Assembly (NCBI GenBank): GCA_963699225.1
Contig: OY969423.1
Span: 868,001-932,000, forward strand
Length of the DNA: 64,000 bases
Direction of reading: 5' to 3'
Source: VRUE01 sp963699225
GTDB taxonomy: Bacteria; Actinomycetota; Thermoleophilia; Solirubrobacterales; 70-9
In this document: piece by piece, positions 16,747 to 25,166 of the stretch
How the letters are laid out: each line of letters opens with the position of its first letter
How positions within the stretch are numbered: position 1 is the first letter of the stretch
Position numbers and translations under genes: made by a program
Notes under the pieces: generated by a model
What the model was told of the DNA's origin: nothing
Seen by the model: only the letters and a program-made list of their open reading frames with translations
Databases searched by the model: none

Positions 16747-17557
16747 AACCCGACAGCAGCACGTCGGCATTGGCGATCAGCGCCGCGGTGATCATCAGCA
16801 GGACCGAGGGGACGAGGATCAGGGCGACGACGAGTTGGATCTTTGGCGCGGCGCGGGCGGCGCGCTCCTCGACAGCGCGGCGTTGGTCACTGCGCAGGGC
16901 ACTTGACTGGCGGCGCAGCTGCTCCGCCAACGGCGAGCCGTAGCGGCGCGAGCGCTCGATCGCAGCGCAGAGGGTGGCCAGCTCGCTGCCGGGAACCCGA
17001 TCGCGCAGCGATCGCAGTGCCGCCGGCAGTGGGCGGCCGCAGGAGAGCTCGGCGACGGTCATCCGCAACTCCTCGGCAAGCGGACCGTCGCTGCCACGGG
17101 CGAGCTCGGCAAAGCCTGAGGCGGGACCACGACCGGCAGCGGCGGCAACCGCGAGCAGATCACAGGCATCGGGCAGTGCGCCAACCAGGCGTCGCCGGCG
17201 CAAGCGGGCGCGACGCTCGAGCAGCGCATCGGGGACGAAGAAGCCTGCCGCGGGTAGTCCAACCGTGACCAGCAATGAGAGGCGGCCGGGCGCCGCGGGT
17301 GCAGCCGTCAGCGCGAGGAGCCCTCCTGTTACGGCCCCAGCGCACTTGCCCAAGAGGACCGCGGCCAGTGGCAGGCGCGGCTCGAGCCCAGACCTGGCGA
17401 TGCGAGCGGGGAGACCGAGACGAAGCGCGGTTCTCGCCAGCCGCCCGCCGCGGTGGGCGAGCCGCGCGCCGAGAGCCGAGGCACTCGCGCTCAGCTCGCG
17501 CAGCCCCGCCCAAACCAGCAGGACCGCCACCGCGACCAGGACGCCGGCCAGGCTCAC
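16739..17557 (-). CDS. tadC: TadC-like type II/IV pilus assembly membrane protein (GspF domain)
   Basis: Inner-membrane platform protein of a Tad-type secretion/pilus machine. The 272 aa hold hydrophobic helices at the N-terminus, around residues 65-110 and at the C-terminus, flanking a T2SS protein-F domain (PDACDLLAVAAAAGRGPASGF and LCAAIERSRRYGSPLAEQL). It is the last gene of the tad operon, 19 nt after the TadB-like gene, and probably forms a hetero-oligomer with it. Confidence 0.82.
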   Translation of the reverse strand: MSLAGVLVAVAVLLVWAGLRELSASASALGARLAHRGGRLARTALRLGLPARIARSGLEPRLPLAAVLLGKCAGAVTGGLLALTAAPAAPGRLSLLVTVGLPAAGFFVPDALLERRARLRRRRLVGALPDACDLLAVAAAAGRGPASGFAELARGSDGPLAEELRMTVAELSCGRPLPAALRSLRDRVPGSELATLCAAIERSRRYGSPLAEQLRRQSSALRSDQRRAVEERAARAAPKIQLVVALILVPSVLLMITAALIANADVLLSGFS

Positions 17558-17576
17558 CTGAGCTCCCGCGCCCGTC

Positions 17577-18434
17577 TCACTCGACCACTAGGGAAAGGCG
17601 CCGAATCGCGACGAAGCCGGCAAGCTGGAGCAGGGCGGCGAGCACGAGTAGCAGCGCGGAAGCGGGCGAGCCCAGCACCTTGGCGAGGAAGCCCGGCTGC
17701 AACAGCTCGGCGAAGAGAGCGCCGCCGGTCGGCATCGCGACCACGAGCAAACCGGTGAAGCGGGCCTGCGAGGTTGCCGCCTTGGCGTCTTCGGCGACCC
17801 GATCTCGCTCCGCCGCTCCCTCGGCGAAGCGACGCAAGAGGCCGGCCAGGTCACCTCCCGCGAGTTGCTGGCTGAGCAGCGCGGCAGCGAGGGCATCGAC
17901 TCTTGGCGAACGCATCCGCTGGCGCCAAGCGGCGACGGCGTCAGCGGTGGCGGCGCCGAGATCGAGCTCGGCGCCGAGTCGCGCCAGCTCGACCGACGGC
18001 GGTCCGTCGAGCGAGGTAGCTGCCGCCGGCAACGAGGCTCGCAGCGAACGCCCAGCCGTCAACGAGTCGGCGACCGCGAGGGCGACGTCGGGCATCGCTC
18101 GCTCGACTGCACGACGGTAACGACGGCGTCGCGCCGACAGGACCCAGGCCGCCAGGGCCGGCCCGGCGACCGCGAGCGGCGACGCCAGCTGCACACCGCC
18201 GACGAACCAGCCGACTGCGACCATCGCGACGCTGCCGAGCAGGGCGAGGCGGCGGCGCTCGGGGCTCGAGGGCGAGTAGCCCTCGCGACCGGCCCGCTGC
18301 AGCGGCTCCAGGGCCCGTTGCAGCCAGCCAACAAGGGCCGGGCTCGCAAGCACCGCCTCGCGAGCCGAGACGGCAAGCAGCCCACCGGCCGCGGCGCCGA
18401 CCAGCGGAAGAAAGAACCCAGACCCATCACCCAC
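17577..18434 (-). CDS. tadB: TadB-like type II/IV pilus assembly membrane protein (GspF domain)
   Basis: Second GspF-domain platform protein. Of 285 aa, the first 110 include hydrophobic segments. The F domain carries AMPDVALAVADSLTAGRSLRASL and a LLSQQLAGGDLAGLLRRFAEGAAERDR stretch, and two C-terminal helices finish the protein. The start overlaps the tadA stop by 8 nt. Together with TadC it should couple the TadA ATPase to pilin polymerisation or secretion. Confidence 0.82.
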   Translation of the reverse strand: MGDGSGFFLPLVGAAAGGLLAVSAREAVLASPALVGWLQRALEPLQRAGREGYSPSSPERRRLALLGSVAMVAVGWFVGGVQLASPLAVAGPALAAWVLSARRRRYRRAVERAMPDVALAVADSLTAGRSLRASLPAAATSLDGPPSVELARLGAELDLGAATADAVAAWRQRMRSPRVDALAAALLSQQLAGGDLAGLLRRFAEGAAERDRVAEDAKAATSQARFTGLLVVAMPTGGALFAELLQPGFLAKVLGSPASALLLVLAALLQLAGFVAIRRLSLVVE

Positions 18435-19569
18435 CGCTGCACCCCGGCATGGCGCGAACGGCCGTGGCGCCGGCGACCCGAACCACCTCGGCGACCTCAG
18501 CGACCCGGCGCGAGCCGTCGGGCCGCCGCTCGACGTGGACGACGAGGTCGACGCCGCGCTGCACCTGCTCGGCGATCGCCTCGTGCGGCAGACCCACCCC
18601 CGCCATCAGTGCCAGGGTCCCCAGGCGGCTGAGCGCGTCGGCAGCCGAGTTGGCGTGCAGGGTCGAGAGCGCGCCCTCGTGGCCGGTGTTGAGCGCGGTG
18701 AGCAGGTCCAGCGCCTCCGGGCCGCGCACCTCGCCGATCACGATCCTGTCCGGCCGCATCCGCAAGGCGTTGCGCAGCAGATCGCGGATCGTCACCTCGC
18801 CCTTGCCCTCGACGCTGGCCGGGCGGCTCTCCAAGCGCACCACGTGGCGCTGCTGCAGGCGCAGCTCGGCCGCATCCTCGATCGTGACTATCCGCTCGCC
18901 GGCGTCGATGAAGCCTGAAAGCGCATTGAGCAGGGTCGTCTTGCCGGCGCCGGTGCCACCGCTGACGAGGATGCTGTGCCGGTCCGCGACCGCCCGCTCG
19001 AGCAGCTCGCACTGAGCGGCGCTGAGACTCCCCCGCTCGACCAGCTCCCCTGCCCCTGGCCGAGCGGCGCCGAAACGCCTGATCGAGAGTGCCGGTCCGT
19101 CAACCGCCAGCGGCGGGATGACGACGTTGACCCGCGAGCCATCGGCGAGGCGGGCGTCGACCATCGGGCTGAGCTCGTCGATCCGCCGCCCCAGCGGCGC
19201 TAGGATGCGCTCGATCGAGTTGCGCAGCTCCTCCTCGCTGGGGAAGCGGACGTCGACCTGCTCGATCCGGCCCGCCCGCTCGACGTAGACCTCGTCGGGC
19301 CCGTTGACCATCACCTCCTCGACCGAAGGGTCGGCGAGCAGATCCTCGAGCGGGCCGAGGCCAACGGTGTCGCGAACGATCCTGGTTGCTAGCTCCTCAC
19401 GGGTGGCTTGACCGAGCAGCGCCGCCTCCTCCTCAACCAAGGCGCGCACCTCATCGGAGAGATCAATCGCAGTGGTGTCACCGCCTGCAGCCGCGACGCG
19501 ACGTCGCTCGATCAGACGAAAGCGGAGCTCATCGGCCAGTCCGGCCAGGTGGTGTTCTCGCGTCGCCAC
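18427..19569 (-). CDS. tadA: TadA/CpaF-type secretion ATPase
   Basis: Hexameric AAA-like ATPase that drives Tad/Flp pilus assembly or type II/IV secretion. Walker A GGTGAGKTT is at residues 204-212; the VEEVMVNGPDEVYVE N-terminal motif, the 'ASP box' RIVTIEDAAEL, the Walker B region RIVIGEVRGPEALDLL and the His box GHEGALSTLHANS all match the CpaF family. At 380 aa it is slightly short. The start is 3 nt after the CpaB-like gene stop. Confidence 0.93.
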   Translation of the reverse strand: MATREHHLAGLADELRFRLIERRRVAAAGGDTTAIDLSDEVRALVEEEAALLGQATREELATRIVRDTVGLGPLEDLLADPSVEEVMVNGPDEVYVERAGRIEQVDVRFPSEEELRNSIERILAPLGRRIDELSPMVDARLADGSRVNVVIPPLAVDGPALSIRRFGAARPGAGELVERGSLSAAQCELLERAVADRHSILVSGGTGAGKTTLLNALSGFIDAGERIVTIEDAAELRLQQRHVVRLESRPASVEGKGEVTIRDLLRNALRMRPDRIVIGEVRGPEALDLLTALNTGHEGALSTLHANSAADALSRLGTLALMAGVGLPHEAIAEQVQRGVDLVVHVERRPDGSRRVAEVAEVVRVAGATAVRAMPGCSGG

Positions 19570-19572
19570 GGT

Positions 19573-20229
19573 TCAGGCCTCGGGCAAGAGGGTCAACTTG
19601 CGGGCAAAGCTTTCGGCGGCGATCAGGCGCAGCGCCTGCCGCTTGGTCAGCGCCAGGGTCGCCGCCGCGGAGCCACCCGGGCCCGGGCCATCGGCCCCCG
19701 GCCCGAGCGCCAGCAACGGCACCGCAGCCGCTGCTACATAAGTACGACCCGGACCACTGCCGCTCGGCTCAGTGGTGACGACGACGTCTACCTTCGTGCC
19801 GGCCCCCGCCGCACCCATCGCCAGCAGAGCTTCGGCGCCGCTAACCGCGATTTCGACCGGACGCCTGCTCGACCCGAGCGCGCTAGTCGACCCACTCCGA
19901 GATTGCCGAGCCTGCAGCTGGCTCGTCAGTAGATACGAACCCGGCTCGAGCCCTGTCGTCGGCTCCAGGCCAAGCGCTTCCCGCGGGTCGCGCAGAGCCC
20001 CAGCGGGCACGAACCGTGTGGGGACTCGGCGCACCTCCAGCCCGCCGGAGATATCGACGGGCTTCAGAACGCTCTTCGCCTCCAGGCTCTTGGTCGCGAC
20101 CACGACCTGGCGCAAAGGCCCGTAGCCGCTCGCCACCCGTGAGCCGTAGCTGTCGGCGATGCCGGCTGCCACGGCAGCGGTGAAGAGGGCGAGTCCGAGA
20201 AAGGCGAGGGCCCGGGTGCGACGACTCAC
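19573..20229 (-). CDS. cpaB: CpaB/RcpC-like SAF-domain protein
   Basis: A 218-aa protein with one N-terminal membrane helix (residues 7-24), then a SAF-type domain: VVVATKSLEAKSVLKPVDI and RRVPTRFVPAGALRDPREALG are typical of CpaB/RcpC, the pilus-assembly periplasmic factor. A second half with VEIAVSGAEALLAMGAAGAGTKVDVVVTTEP also matches. It follows the histidine kinase with a 4-nt overlap and precedes tadA. The gene name is given by family resemblance and context. Confidence 0.75.
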   Translation of the reverse strand: MSRRTRALAFLGLALFTAAVAAGIADSYGSRVASGYGPLRQVVVATKSLEAKSVLKPVDISGGLEVRRVPTRFVPAGALRDPREALGLEPTTGLEPGSYLLTSQLQARQSRSGSTSALGSSRRPVEIAVSGAEALLAMGAAGAGTKVDVVVTTEPSGSGPGRTYVAAAAVPLLALGPGADGPGPGGSAAATLALTKRQALRLIAAESFARKLTLLPEA

Positions 20230-20954
20230 GCTGCCCGCCCGGTTCCTGCTTCAGCCAGCGGCAGCTCGAGCACCGCGCGCGATCCCCGCTCCGAGTGGCG
20301 GAGGGCAAAGCGACCGTCGTGGTCAGCCGCAACTCGCCGGACCACGCCGAGACCGTGCCCGCGATGGTGGCGCCCCGAGAGCCGGGAAATCATCTGGGCT
20401 GGGCCGCTGCGCCGCGAGCGCGGCCGCGTCGCGCGCCCAGAGTCGACCACGGCGATCCGCAAGCGCCCTTCGAGCCGCCTGCCGGCAACGACGATCGTCG
20501 GGCCGCCGTGCTCGATCGCGTTGACGATCAGGTTGTCGAGCGCCTGGGCGAGGGCGCTGCGGTCCCCGCTGACCAGTGCCTCGCCGGCGTTCCAGCGCAG
20601 CTCGAGCGAGCCTTCCGCGACCCGGACGCGCGCCTGCCAGCGGGCAACGGCCGAGCGAGCCAGACCGGCGACGTCAACCGGGCCCAGCGCGGGCACCAGC
20701 GGCCCACCGTTGATCTCGCGATCGAGGCGCTCGAGCGCCGCAGCGGCAAGCTCGATCGGCTCCCCGTCAGCGGTCGAGCCGCCGAACCGCGGGCCGGTCG
20801 CCAGGGCCACTGCCTGCAGCGGCCGCCGCAGCTCGTGCAGCGCCTCATTGAGGGCGCTGCGGCGCCGGCCGGCACGCAGGCTCTGCGCCGCGACCGCGGC
20901 AGCCATGGAAAGCACGAGGGGCCAGCCGGCGACGATCTGGACCAGCTCGGTCAT
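20226..20954 (-). CDS. Small membrane histidine kinase of the tad operon
   Basis: Sensor kinase of 242 aa with one N-terminal membrane segment (about residues 5-25) and almost no sensory domain. The H box HELRRPLQA has the phosphoacceptor at His40; the N box DNLIVNAIEHG and the glycine-rich GHGLGVVRRVAADHDG are present, with a degenerate D-box (DSGRATRPRS). It overlaps the response regulator gene as ATGA and the CpaB-like gene by 4 nt, so it is co-translated with the pilus genes. Confidence 0.85.
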   Translation of the reverse strand: MTELVQIVAGWPLVLSMAAAVAAQSLRAGRRRSALNEALHELRRPLQAVALATGPRFGGSTADGEPIELAAAALERLDREINGGPLVPALGPVDVAGLARSAVARWQARVRVAEGSLELRWNAGEALVSGDRSALAQALDNLIVNAIEHGGPTIVVAGRRLEGRLRIAVVDSGRATRPRSRRSGPAQMISRLSGRHHRGHGLGVVRRVAADHDGRFALRHSERGSRAVLELPLAEAGTGRAA

Positions 20955-21664
20955 CCGTCGATCAAGCGGTAGCCGTAGCCCCAGCAGTTGATCACGTAGC
21001 GGCCGTTCTCCGGATCGAGTTTGCGCCGCAGGCGACTGGCATGTGAATCGAGTGTCCGCGTCCGCGCCGGGCTCCGGTACCCCCAGACCGCTTCGAGCAG
21101 CTCGCGCTTGGTGAAGACCCGCGAAGGCTCACCGGCAAGTACGCGCAGCAGGCCGAACTCCTTGTTTGAGAGCACCACCTCGCGCTCGCCGACCCAGGCC
21201 TTGCGCCGCGTCGGGTCGACGACGATGTCGCCAACGCGAAGTGGCCCCTGGCGCTCTCCCGACCCGCGTCGTAGGACGGCGCCGATGCGGGCGCGGAGCT
21301 CCGGGTAGAAGAGCGGCTTGACGAGAAAATCGTCCGCGCCCGTCTCCAGTCCCCGCACCCGGTCCTCGTCGGAGCCGTGGCCGGTGAGGACGATCACCGG
21401 CAGGGCGGGATCGAAGCGCGAGGTCACCCCGTCCGCCTCGCGGATCTCGCGCAACACGTCGAGCCCGGAAGCGTCGGGTAGCGAGAGGTCGAGCAGCAGC
21501 AGGTCGGGATGGTTGTAGCGGCAGAGCCGCAGAGCGTCAGAAGCGTTTGGGGCGGGCAGAACCCCGAAGCGATCGGCGACCAGGTTGTCGCAGAGCAGCT
21601 CCAGTGTCTGCGCGTCGTCCTCGCAGACGACCAAATTGGCGATCTCACGGCGTTGGGGAAGCAT
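20951..21664 (-). CDS. OmpR/PhoB-family response regulator of the tad operon
   Basis: Two-domain regulator of 237 aa. The receiver domain has the acidic pocket EDD (15-17), phospho-acceptor Asp59 in LLLLDLSLPDASG, and the conserved VKPLF lysine; the C-terminal winged helix ends in SHASRLRRKLDPENGRYVINCWGYGYRL. Start ATG at 21664 is chosen because the upstream extension lies outside the receiver fold. Its kinase partner is the next gene. Confidence 0.92.
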   Translation of the reverse strand: MLPQRREIANLVVCEDDAQTLELLCDNLVADRFGVLPAPNASDALRLCRYNHPDLLLLDLSLPDASGLDVLREIREADGVTSRFDPALPVIVLTGHGSDEDRVRGLETGADDFLVKPLFYPELRARIGAVLRRGSGERQGPLRVGDIVVDPTRRKAWVGEREVVLSNKEFGLLRVLAGEPSRVFTKRELLEAVWGYRSPARTRTLDSHASRLRRKLDPENGRYVINCWGYGYRLIDG

Positions 21665-21672
21665 TGGCCGGT

Positions 21673-22014
21673 CTAAGAGACGGCCACAGCGATCTCTCCC
21701 CCCTCCTCGGCCGGCAGCTCCAACACCGCTCGCGCTCGCCCGCAAAATGCGAAGCGCCGGGCCGGTATCTGCCAGCGAACCGCGACTACCTCCCCCCGCT
21801 CGCCAAGAAAATAGAGGTCGAGCGGAAAGCGCATGCCGAAGGTGTGGACGCTCGAGCAGCGCGGGATCAGCAGGCCCGCACCGGCCTGCTCGCGATCGAG
21901 GTGGGCCAAGCCCAGGAACCGTGCGCGCGGTCCCTTGGCGGCGCGAACCTCGCGGCCGAGCACGGTCGCGACCGGCAAGCGGCGAAGACGTTTGGCTAGG
22001 AGCGCTTCGGGCAT
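21673..22014 (-). CDS. DUF192 family protein
   Basis: A 113-aa protein of the DUF192 family (function not established). The central CSSVHTFGMRFPLDLYFLGERGEVV matches the family's 'HTfgMrFpiDvvFld..g.Vv' core, and LELPA is the usual end of the fold. In many actinobacteria DUF192 genes sit beside Tad/Flp pilus genes; here it lies 8 nt upstream of the response regulator at the head of the tad operon. Confidence 0.82.
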   Translation of the reverse strand: MPEALLAKRLRRLPVATVLGREVRAAKGPRARFLGLAHLDREQAGAGLLIPRCSSVHTFGMRFPLDLYFLGERGEVVAVRWQIPARRFAFCGRARAVLELPAEEGGEIAVAVS

Positions 22015-22027
22015 CTAGCCTCTGTCA

Positions 22028-22957
22028 ATGTCAGCCAGCGGCAAAGTCACCGTCTTCGGACCGCACCCGATGCTGGCGATCACGGTCGAGGCGCTGACCA
22101 GCGAGGGCGGCGATGACATCCACCTGCACGCCGGTGGGCAAGGAGTCTGGGTGGCACGAATGGCGGCCGAGCTCGGCGCCAACCCGGTCCTCTGTGGGTT
22201 CATCGGCGGCGAGAGCGGCACCGTGCTGCGCCCGCTGCTGGAGCAGATGGACGTCGAGCTGCGCCTAGTCGAGACCGCCGAGGGAAGCGGCGCCTACGTA
22301 CACGATCGCCGCAGCGGCGAGCGCGTGCCGATCGCCCAGAGTGCCTCGATGCCGCCCTCGCGCCACGAGATCGACGAGCTCTTCTCGACCACGGTTGCCG
22401 CCGCTCTCGACTCCGGCGTCCTCGCCCTCTGCGGGCCCTACCCCGGCGAGGCACTGCCGCTGGAGATCTACGGCAACCTCGTCGCCGACGTCAAGGCCAA
22501 CGGCACCCCGGTCGTCGTCGACCTCTCGCGACCGCGGCTCGACAGCGCCCTGGAGGGCGGCCCCGACCTGGTCAAGATCAACGACTGGGAGCTGGCCGGC
22601 TACATCGAGGGTCCGGTCGACAGCGACGAGCGGATGCGCGCCGCAGTGCAGAAGCTGATCGACGCCGGCGCGGGCGCGGTGATCATCACCCGCGCCGAGG
22701 AGCCGGCGATGGTCGTGCGCGGCGACGAGGCCTGGGAGCTGGTGCCGCCGCGCTTCGAGCGCGGCTCGCGCGAGGGCTGCGGCGACTCGATGATGGGCGG
22801 CCTGGCCGCCTGCATGGCGGCCGGCCTCGAGTGGGAGGAGACGCTGCGCACCAGCGCCGCCGCCGGCGCCGCCAACTTCCTCCGCGCCGGCCTCGGCAGC
22901 GGCTCACGCGCCGTGATCGAAGACCTAGCGCGCAGGGTTGAGCTGCGCCCGCTCTAG
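22028..22957 (+). CDS. PfkB-family sugar kinase (1-phosphofructokinase-like)
   Basis: Ribokinase/PfkB fold of 309 aa that phosphorylates a sugar or sugar phosphate with ATP. The GGQGVWVARMAAELG segment near residue 36 and the C-terminal anion-hole motif GCGDSMMGG (250-258) place it in the family; KINDWELAGY is close to the FruK/LacC pattern. The substrate is unproven. It is divergent from the DUF192 gene with only 13 nt between the two starts. Confidence 0.85.
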   Translation: MSASGKVTVFGPHPMLAITVEALTSEGGDDIHLHAGGQGVWVARMAAELGANPVLCGFIGGESGTVLRPLLEQMDVELRLVETAEGSGAYVHDRRSGERVPIAQSASMPPSRHEIDELFSTTVAAALDSGVLALCGPYPGEALPLEIYGNLVADVKANGTPVVVDLSRPRLDSALEGGPDLVKINDWELAGYIEGPVDSDERMRAAVQKLIDAGAGAVIITRAEEPAMVVRGDEAWELVPPRFERGSREGCGDSMMGGLAACMAAGLEWEETLRTSAAAGAANFLRAGLGSGSRAVIEDLARRVELRPL

Positions 22958-22974
22958 GCGCAGCCGGCGCAGAC

Positions 22975-23706
22975 TCAGACCGTCGGACCGAAGGGCAGCT
23001 CCAGTTCCCCGCCATCGACGATCGCTCGCGGCGCAGCGTCGCGCATCCACTCCAGATGGGGCGCGGTCGCCCCGATCTCAGCGAGCACGCCGAAGGCCTC
23101 GCGTAGGTGCAGCGGCCGGCCGCCGTGAGAGGAGTGGGCGTCGCTGCTCAGCACGTGGATGAGGCCCTGTTCGGCCAGCATCCGCATGCCGTCGGCGAAG
23201 CGCTCGCGCAGGAAGAAGTCGGCGGTCGCCTGAACCAGCGCCCCCTCCGAGATCAGGCCCGCGATCCGCTCGTACATGTCGGCCGAGAGGTGACGCTCGG
23301 GATGGGCGATCAGCGTCCGGTGGCCGCGCTCGGCGAGGTGGCCGACGCGGGCGATCAGGGTGTCGCTGAGCGGCCCGGGCGCCGGCTCGAGCAGGATCCA
23401 ACGGCCGCCGCCAAGCGCCACGCGACCCAGCTCCTCCTCGCTCAAGGCCTCGACCGCGGTCTCCGCCACCTCGCCGCCCTGCAGCACCTCCACCGGCAGG
23501 CCCTCGTCGCGCAGCGCCCGATTGAGCTGCTCGATCTGCCCAGCGAGCTGCTCGATCCGCACGTCGTGGTCGTGGCGGATGTGCGGCGTCGCGCAGACTC
23601 GCTCGATCCCGTCGTTCACTGCCTGCCGCGCCATCGCCAGGCTGTCGGCGAGGTCGAGCGAGCCATCGTCGACGCCGGGGAGGATGTGGCAGTGCAGATC
23701 GATCAT
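22975..23706 (-). CDS. PHP-domain protein tyrosine phosphatase (CpsB/YwqE-like)
   Basis: Metal-dependent PHP-fold enzyme of 243 aa, similar to CpsB/YwqE phosphatases that act on tyrosine kinases of capsule or exopolysaccharide synthesis. Metal-binding motifs are DLHCHILPGVDDG at the N-terminus, TPHIRHD, HPERH and SSDAHSSHG. The ATG at 23706 fits the family start better than an upstream in-frame ATG at 23766. No cognate kinase gene is in the window. Confidence 0.85.
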   Translation of the reverse strand: MIDLHCHILPGVDDGSLDLADSLAMARQAVNDGIERVCATPHIRHDHDVRIEQLAGQIEQLNRALRDEGLPVEVLQGGEVAETAVEALSEEELGRVALGGGRWILLEPAPGPLSDTLIARVGHLAERGHRTLIAHPERHLSADMYERIAGLISEGALVQATADFFLRERFADGMRMLAEQGLIHVLSSDAHSSHGGRPLHLREAFGVLAEIGATAPHLEWMRDAAPRAIVDGGELELPFGPTV

Positions 23707-23816
23707 TAGTGCAAACGGCCTTTCAGGCAGGGGCCCATGCGGGCACGAGACTACGATGATCGGCATGATCCAGCACCTGCTCCCGCTGGGCTGGCGCGAG
23801 CAGTTGGCTTCAACTC

Positions 23817-24284
23817 ATGGATAAGAAAACGACCCGCCGAGGGAACTACGAGTCTGGCTCCGATTACGTGCTCGAGTACGGGGAGCTCCGCTTCGCCTTC
23901 AACGAGGGCGACTTCGGCCAGCGGGTCGAGCAGGCCGCGGTAAAACTCGGCTTCGTCGACCAAGGGCTAAGCCAGGAGGAGCTTGACGACCTGCTCGATC
24001 TGGCCGTCAGCGGCGAGATTGCCGAGCCCAGCTCGCGCCTCGGCGAGCACATCAACGAGAACTGGGATGACCTCGTCGGCCCCGCCAACCGCAGCCTCGT
24101 GCACTGGCTGCGCCGCCTCGTCTTCCGCGGCGCCTGGCTCGACCAGCGGGTCAAGGAGGGTGAGCTCGACGTCGTCTTCGACGAGCGCAACCAGACCTTC
24201 GGCTACGTGCAGCCGGATCGCAGCTCCGAGCTGATCGAGCTCTCCAAAGAGCCGAGCTGGCGCCGCATCGCCTACCGGCGCTAG
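23817..24284 (+). CDS. Conserved-looking protein of unknown function
   Basis: A soluble 155-aa protein that I do not recognise. It is acidic in the middle, with a segment WDDLVGPANRSLVHWLRRLVFRGAW predicted helical and ending ELSKEPSWRRIAYRR. The start ATG at 23817 has no strong ribosome-binding site. It converges on the Rho-like gene with 9 nt between the stops. Confidence 0.65.
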   Translation: MDKKTTRRGNYESGSDYVLEYGELRFAFNEGDFGQRVEQAAVKLGFVDQGLSQEELDDLLDLAVSGEIAEPSSRLGEHINENWDDLVGPANRSLVHWLRRLVFRGAWLDQRVKEGELDVVFDERNQTFGYVQPDRSSELIELSKEPSWRRIAYRR

Positions 24285-24293
24285 CGGCCCCGA

Positions 24294-25154
24294 CTACTGC
24301 TCGCGCTCGAGCGCGGCGACGACCGTCAGCGAACCGCTGGCCGCGGCAAGCCCGAGCCCACCGTCGAAGACCCCTTTTGCCGTCTCGGCGTCCTCGAGCC
24401 GGGTCAGCGAGTCGACCAGGAGAATCACGTCTTCGCCGCTCTCGGCGCGGCGAATGGCCTGGGCGAGCGCATCGCCGGCGTGGCGCGCCTGCGCGGCGAC
24501 GACCAGCTCGGCGTCCGGTGCCTCGCGCTTCCAGTCGGCCAGCTCCTCGGGACTGGGATCGATCAAGAGGGCGATCGGGTCGGGGCCGTCGGAGGCCCCG
24601 GCCAGCTCGCCGGCGATCTCGCGCAGCAGCGAGGTGCAGGTGGCGCGGCTCTCGCCGTAGACCAGCGCCTGGCGGCCGGGCGGGGGCAGCAGCAGGTCCT
24701 GGGCACGCAGGCCCTTGCTCTTGCGGCCGAAGCGACGGCGACGGCGTTTGCGTTTGGGGCGCGATGAGTCCCCGGCTGTCGTGGCGGCGGGCTCCCTAGC
24801 TGGCGCTGACGGCGCGGCCGGGGCCTCGGTCTCTGCTGCGGGCTCGGCCGCGCGGGAGTCCGACGCGGGCTCTTTGGGGGCTGGACGCTCGGAGCGCTCG
24901 CGGCCGCCGGACGAGCGCTCACGGCCGCCAGCCTCACGACCCCCGGAGCGCTCGCGGCGCTGGCGCGGTTGACGCTCGCGGCGCGGCGGGCGGTCTCCAC
25001 GAGGTTTCTCGCTCTTCTCGGCTTTGCCGCTACCGTCGCTCAGCTTCTCGATCAGCTCCTCGCGGCGCAGCATGCGGTAGCGCGGCACGTCGGCCTCAGC
25101 GGCCAGAGAGTGCAACTCGGCGATGTGCTTGGACTCAAGTTCTGTTTTGTTCAT
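24294..25154 (-). CDS. Degenerate Rho-like protein (truncated paralogue, P-loop lost)
   Basis: A 286-aa protein with the architecture of actinobacterial Rho cut short. Residues 1-45 resemble the Rho N-terminal SAP-like domain (ELESKHIAELHSLAAEADV). Residues 46-140 are an Arg/Glu/Ser-rich spacer ending in a run of basic residues. From about 150 the ATPase fold follows: LLPPPGRQALVYGES where Rho has its GKT P-loop, then a DPSPEEL in place of DERPEEV and a recognisable Walker B DVILLVDSLTRL, stopping soon after GSLTVVAAL. The cold-shock RNA-binding domain, Walker A lysine and Arg finger are absent, so it probably cannot hydrolyse ATP. Confidence 0.75.
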   Translation of the reverse strand: MNKTELESKHIAELHSLAAEADVPRYRMLRREELIEKLSDGSGKAEKSEKPRGDRPPRRERQPRQRRERSGGREAGGRERSSGGRERSERPAPKEPASDSRAAEPAAETEAPAAPSAPAREPAATTAGDSSRPKRKRRRRRFGRKSKGLRAQDLLLPPPGRQALVYGESRATCTSLLREIAGELAGASDGPDPIALLIDPSPEELADWKREAPDAELVVAAQARHAGDALAQAIRRAESGEDVILLVDSLTRLEDAETAKGVFDGGLGLAAASGSLTVVAALEREQ

Positions 25155-25166
25155 CGGGGCGGCAGG

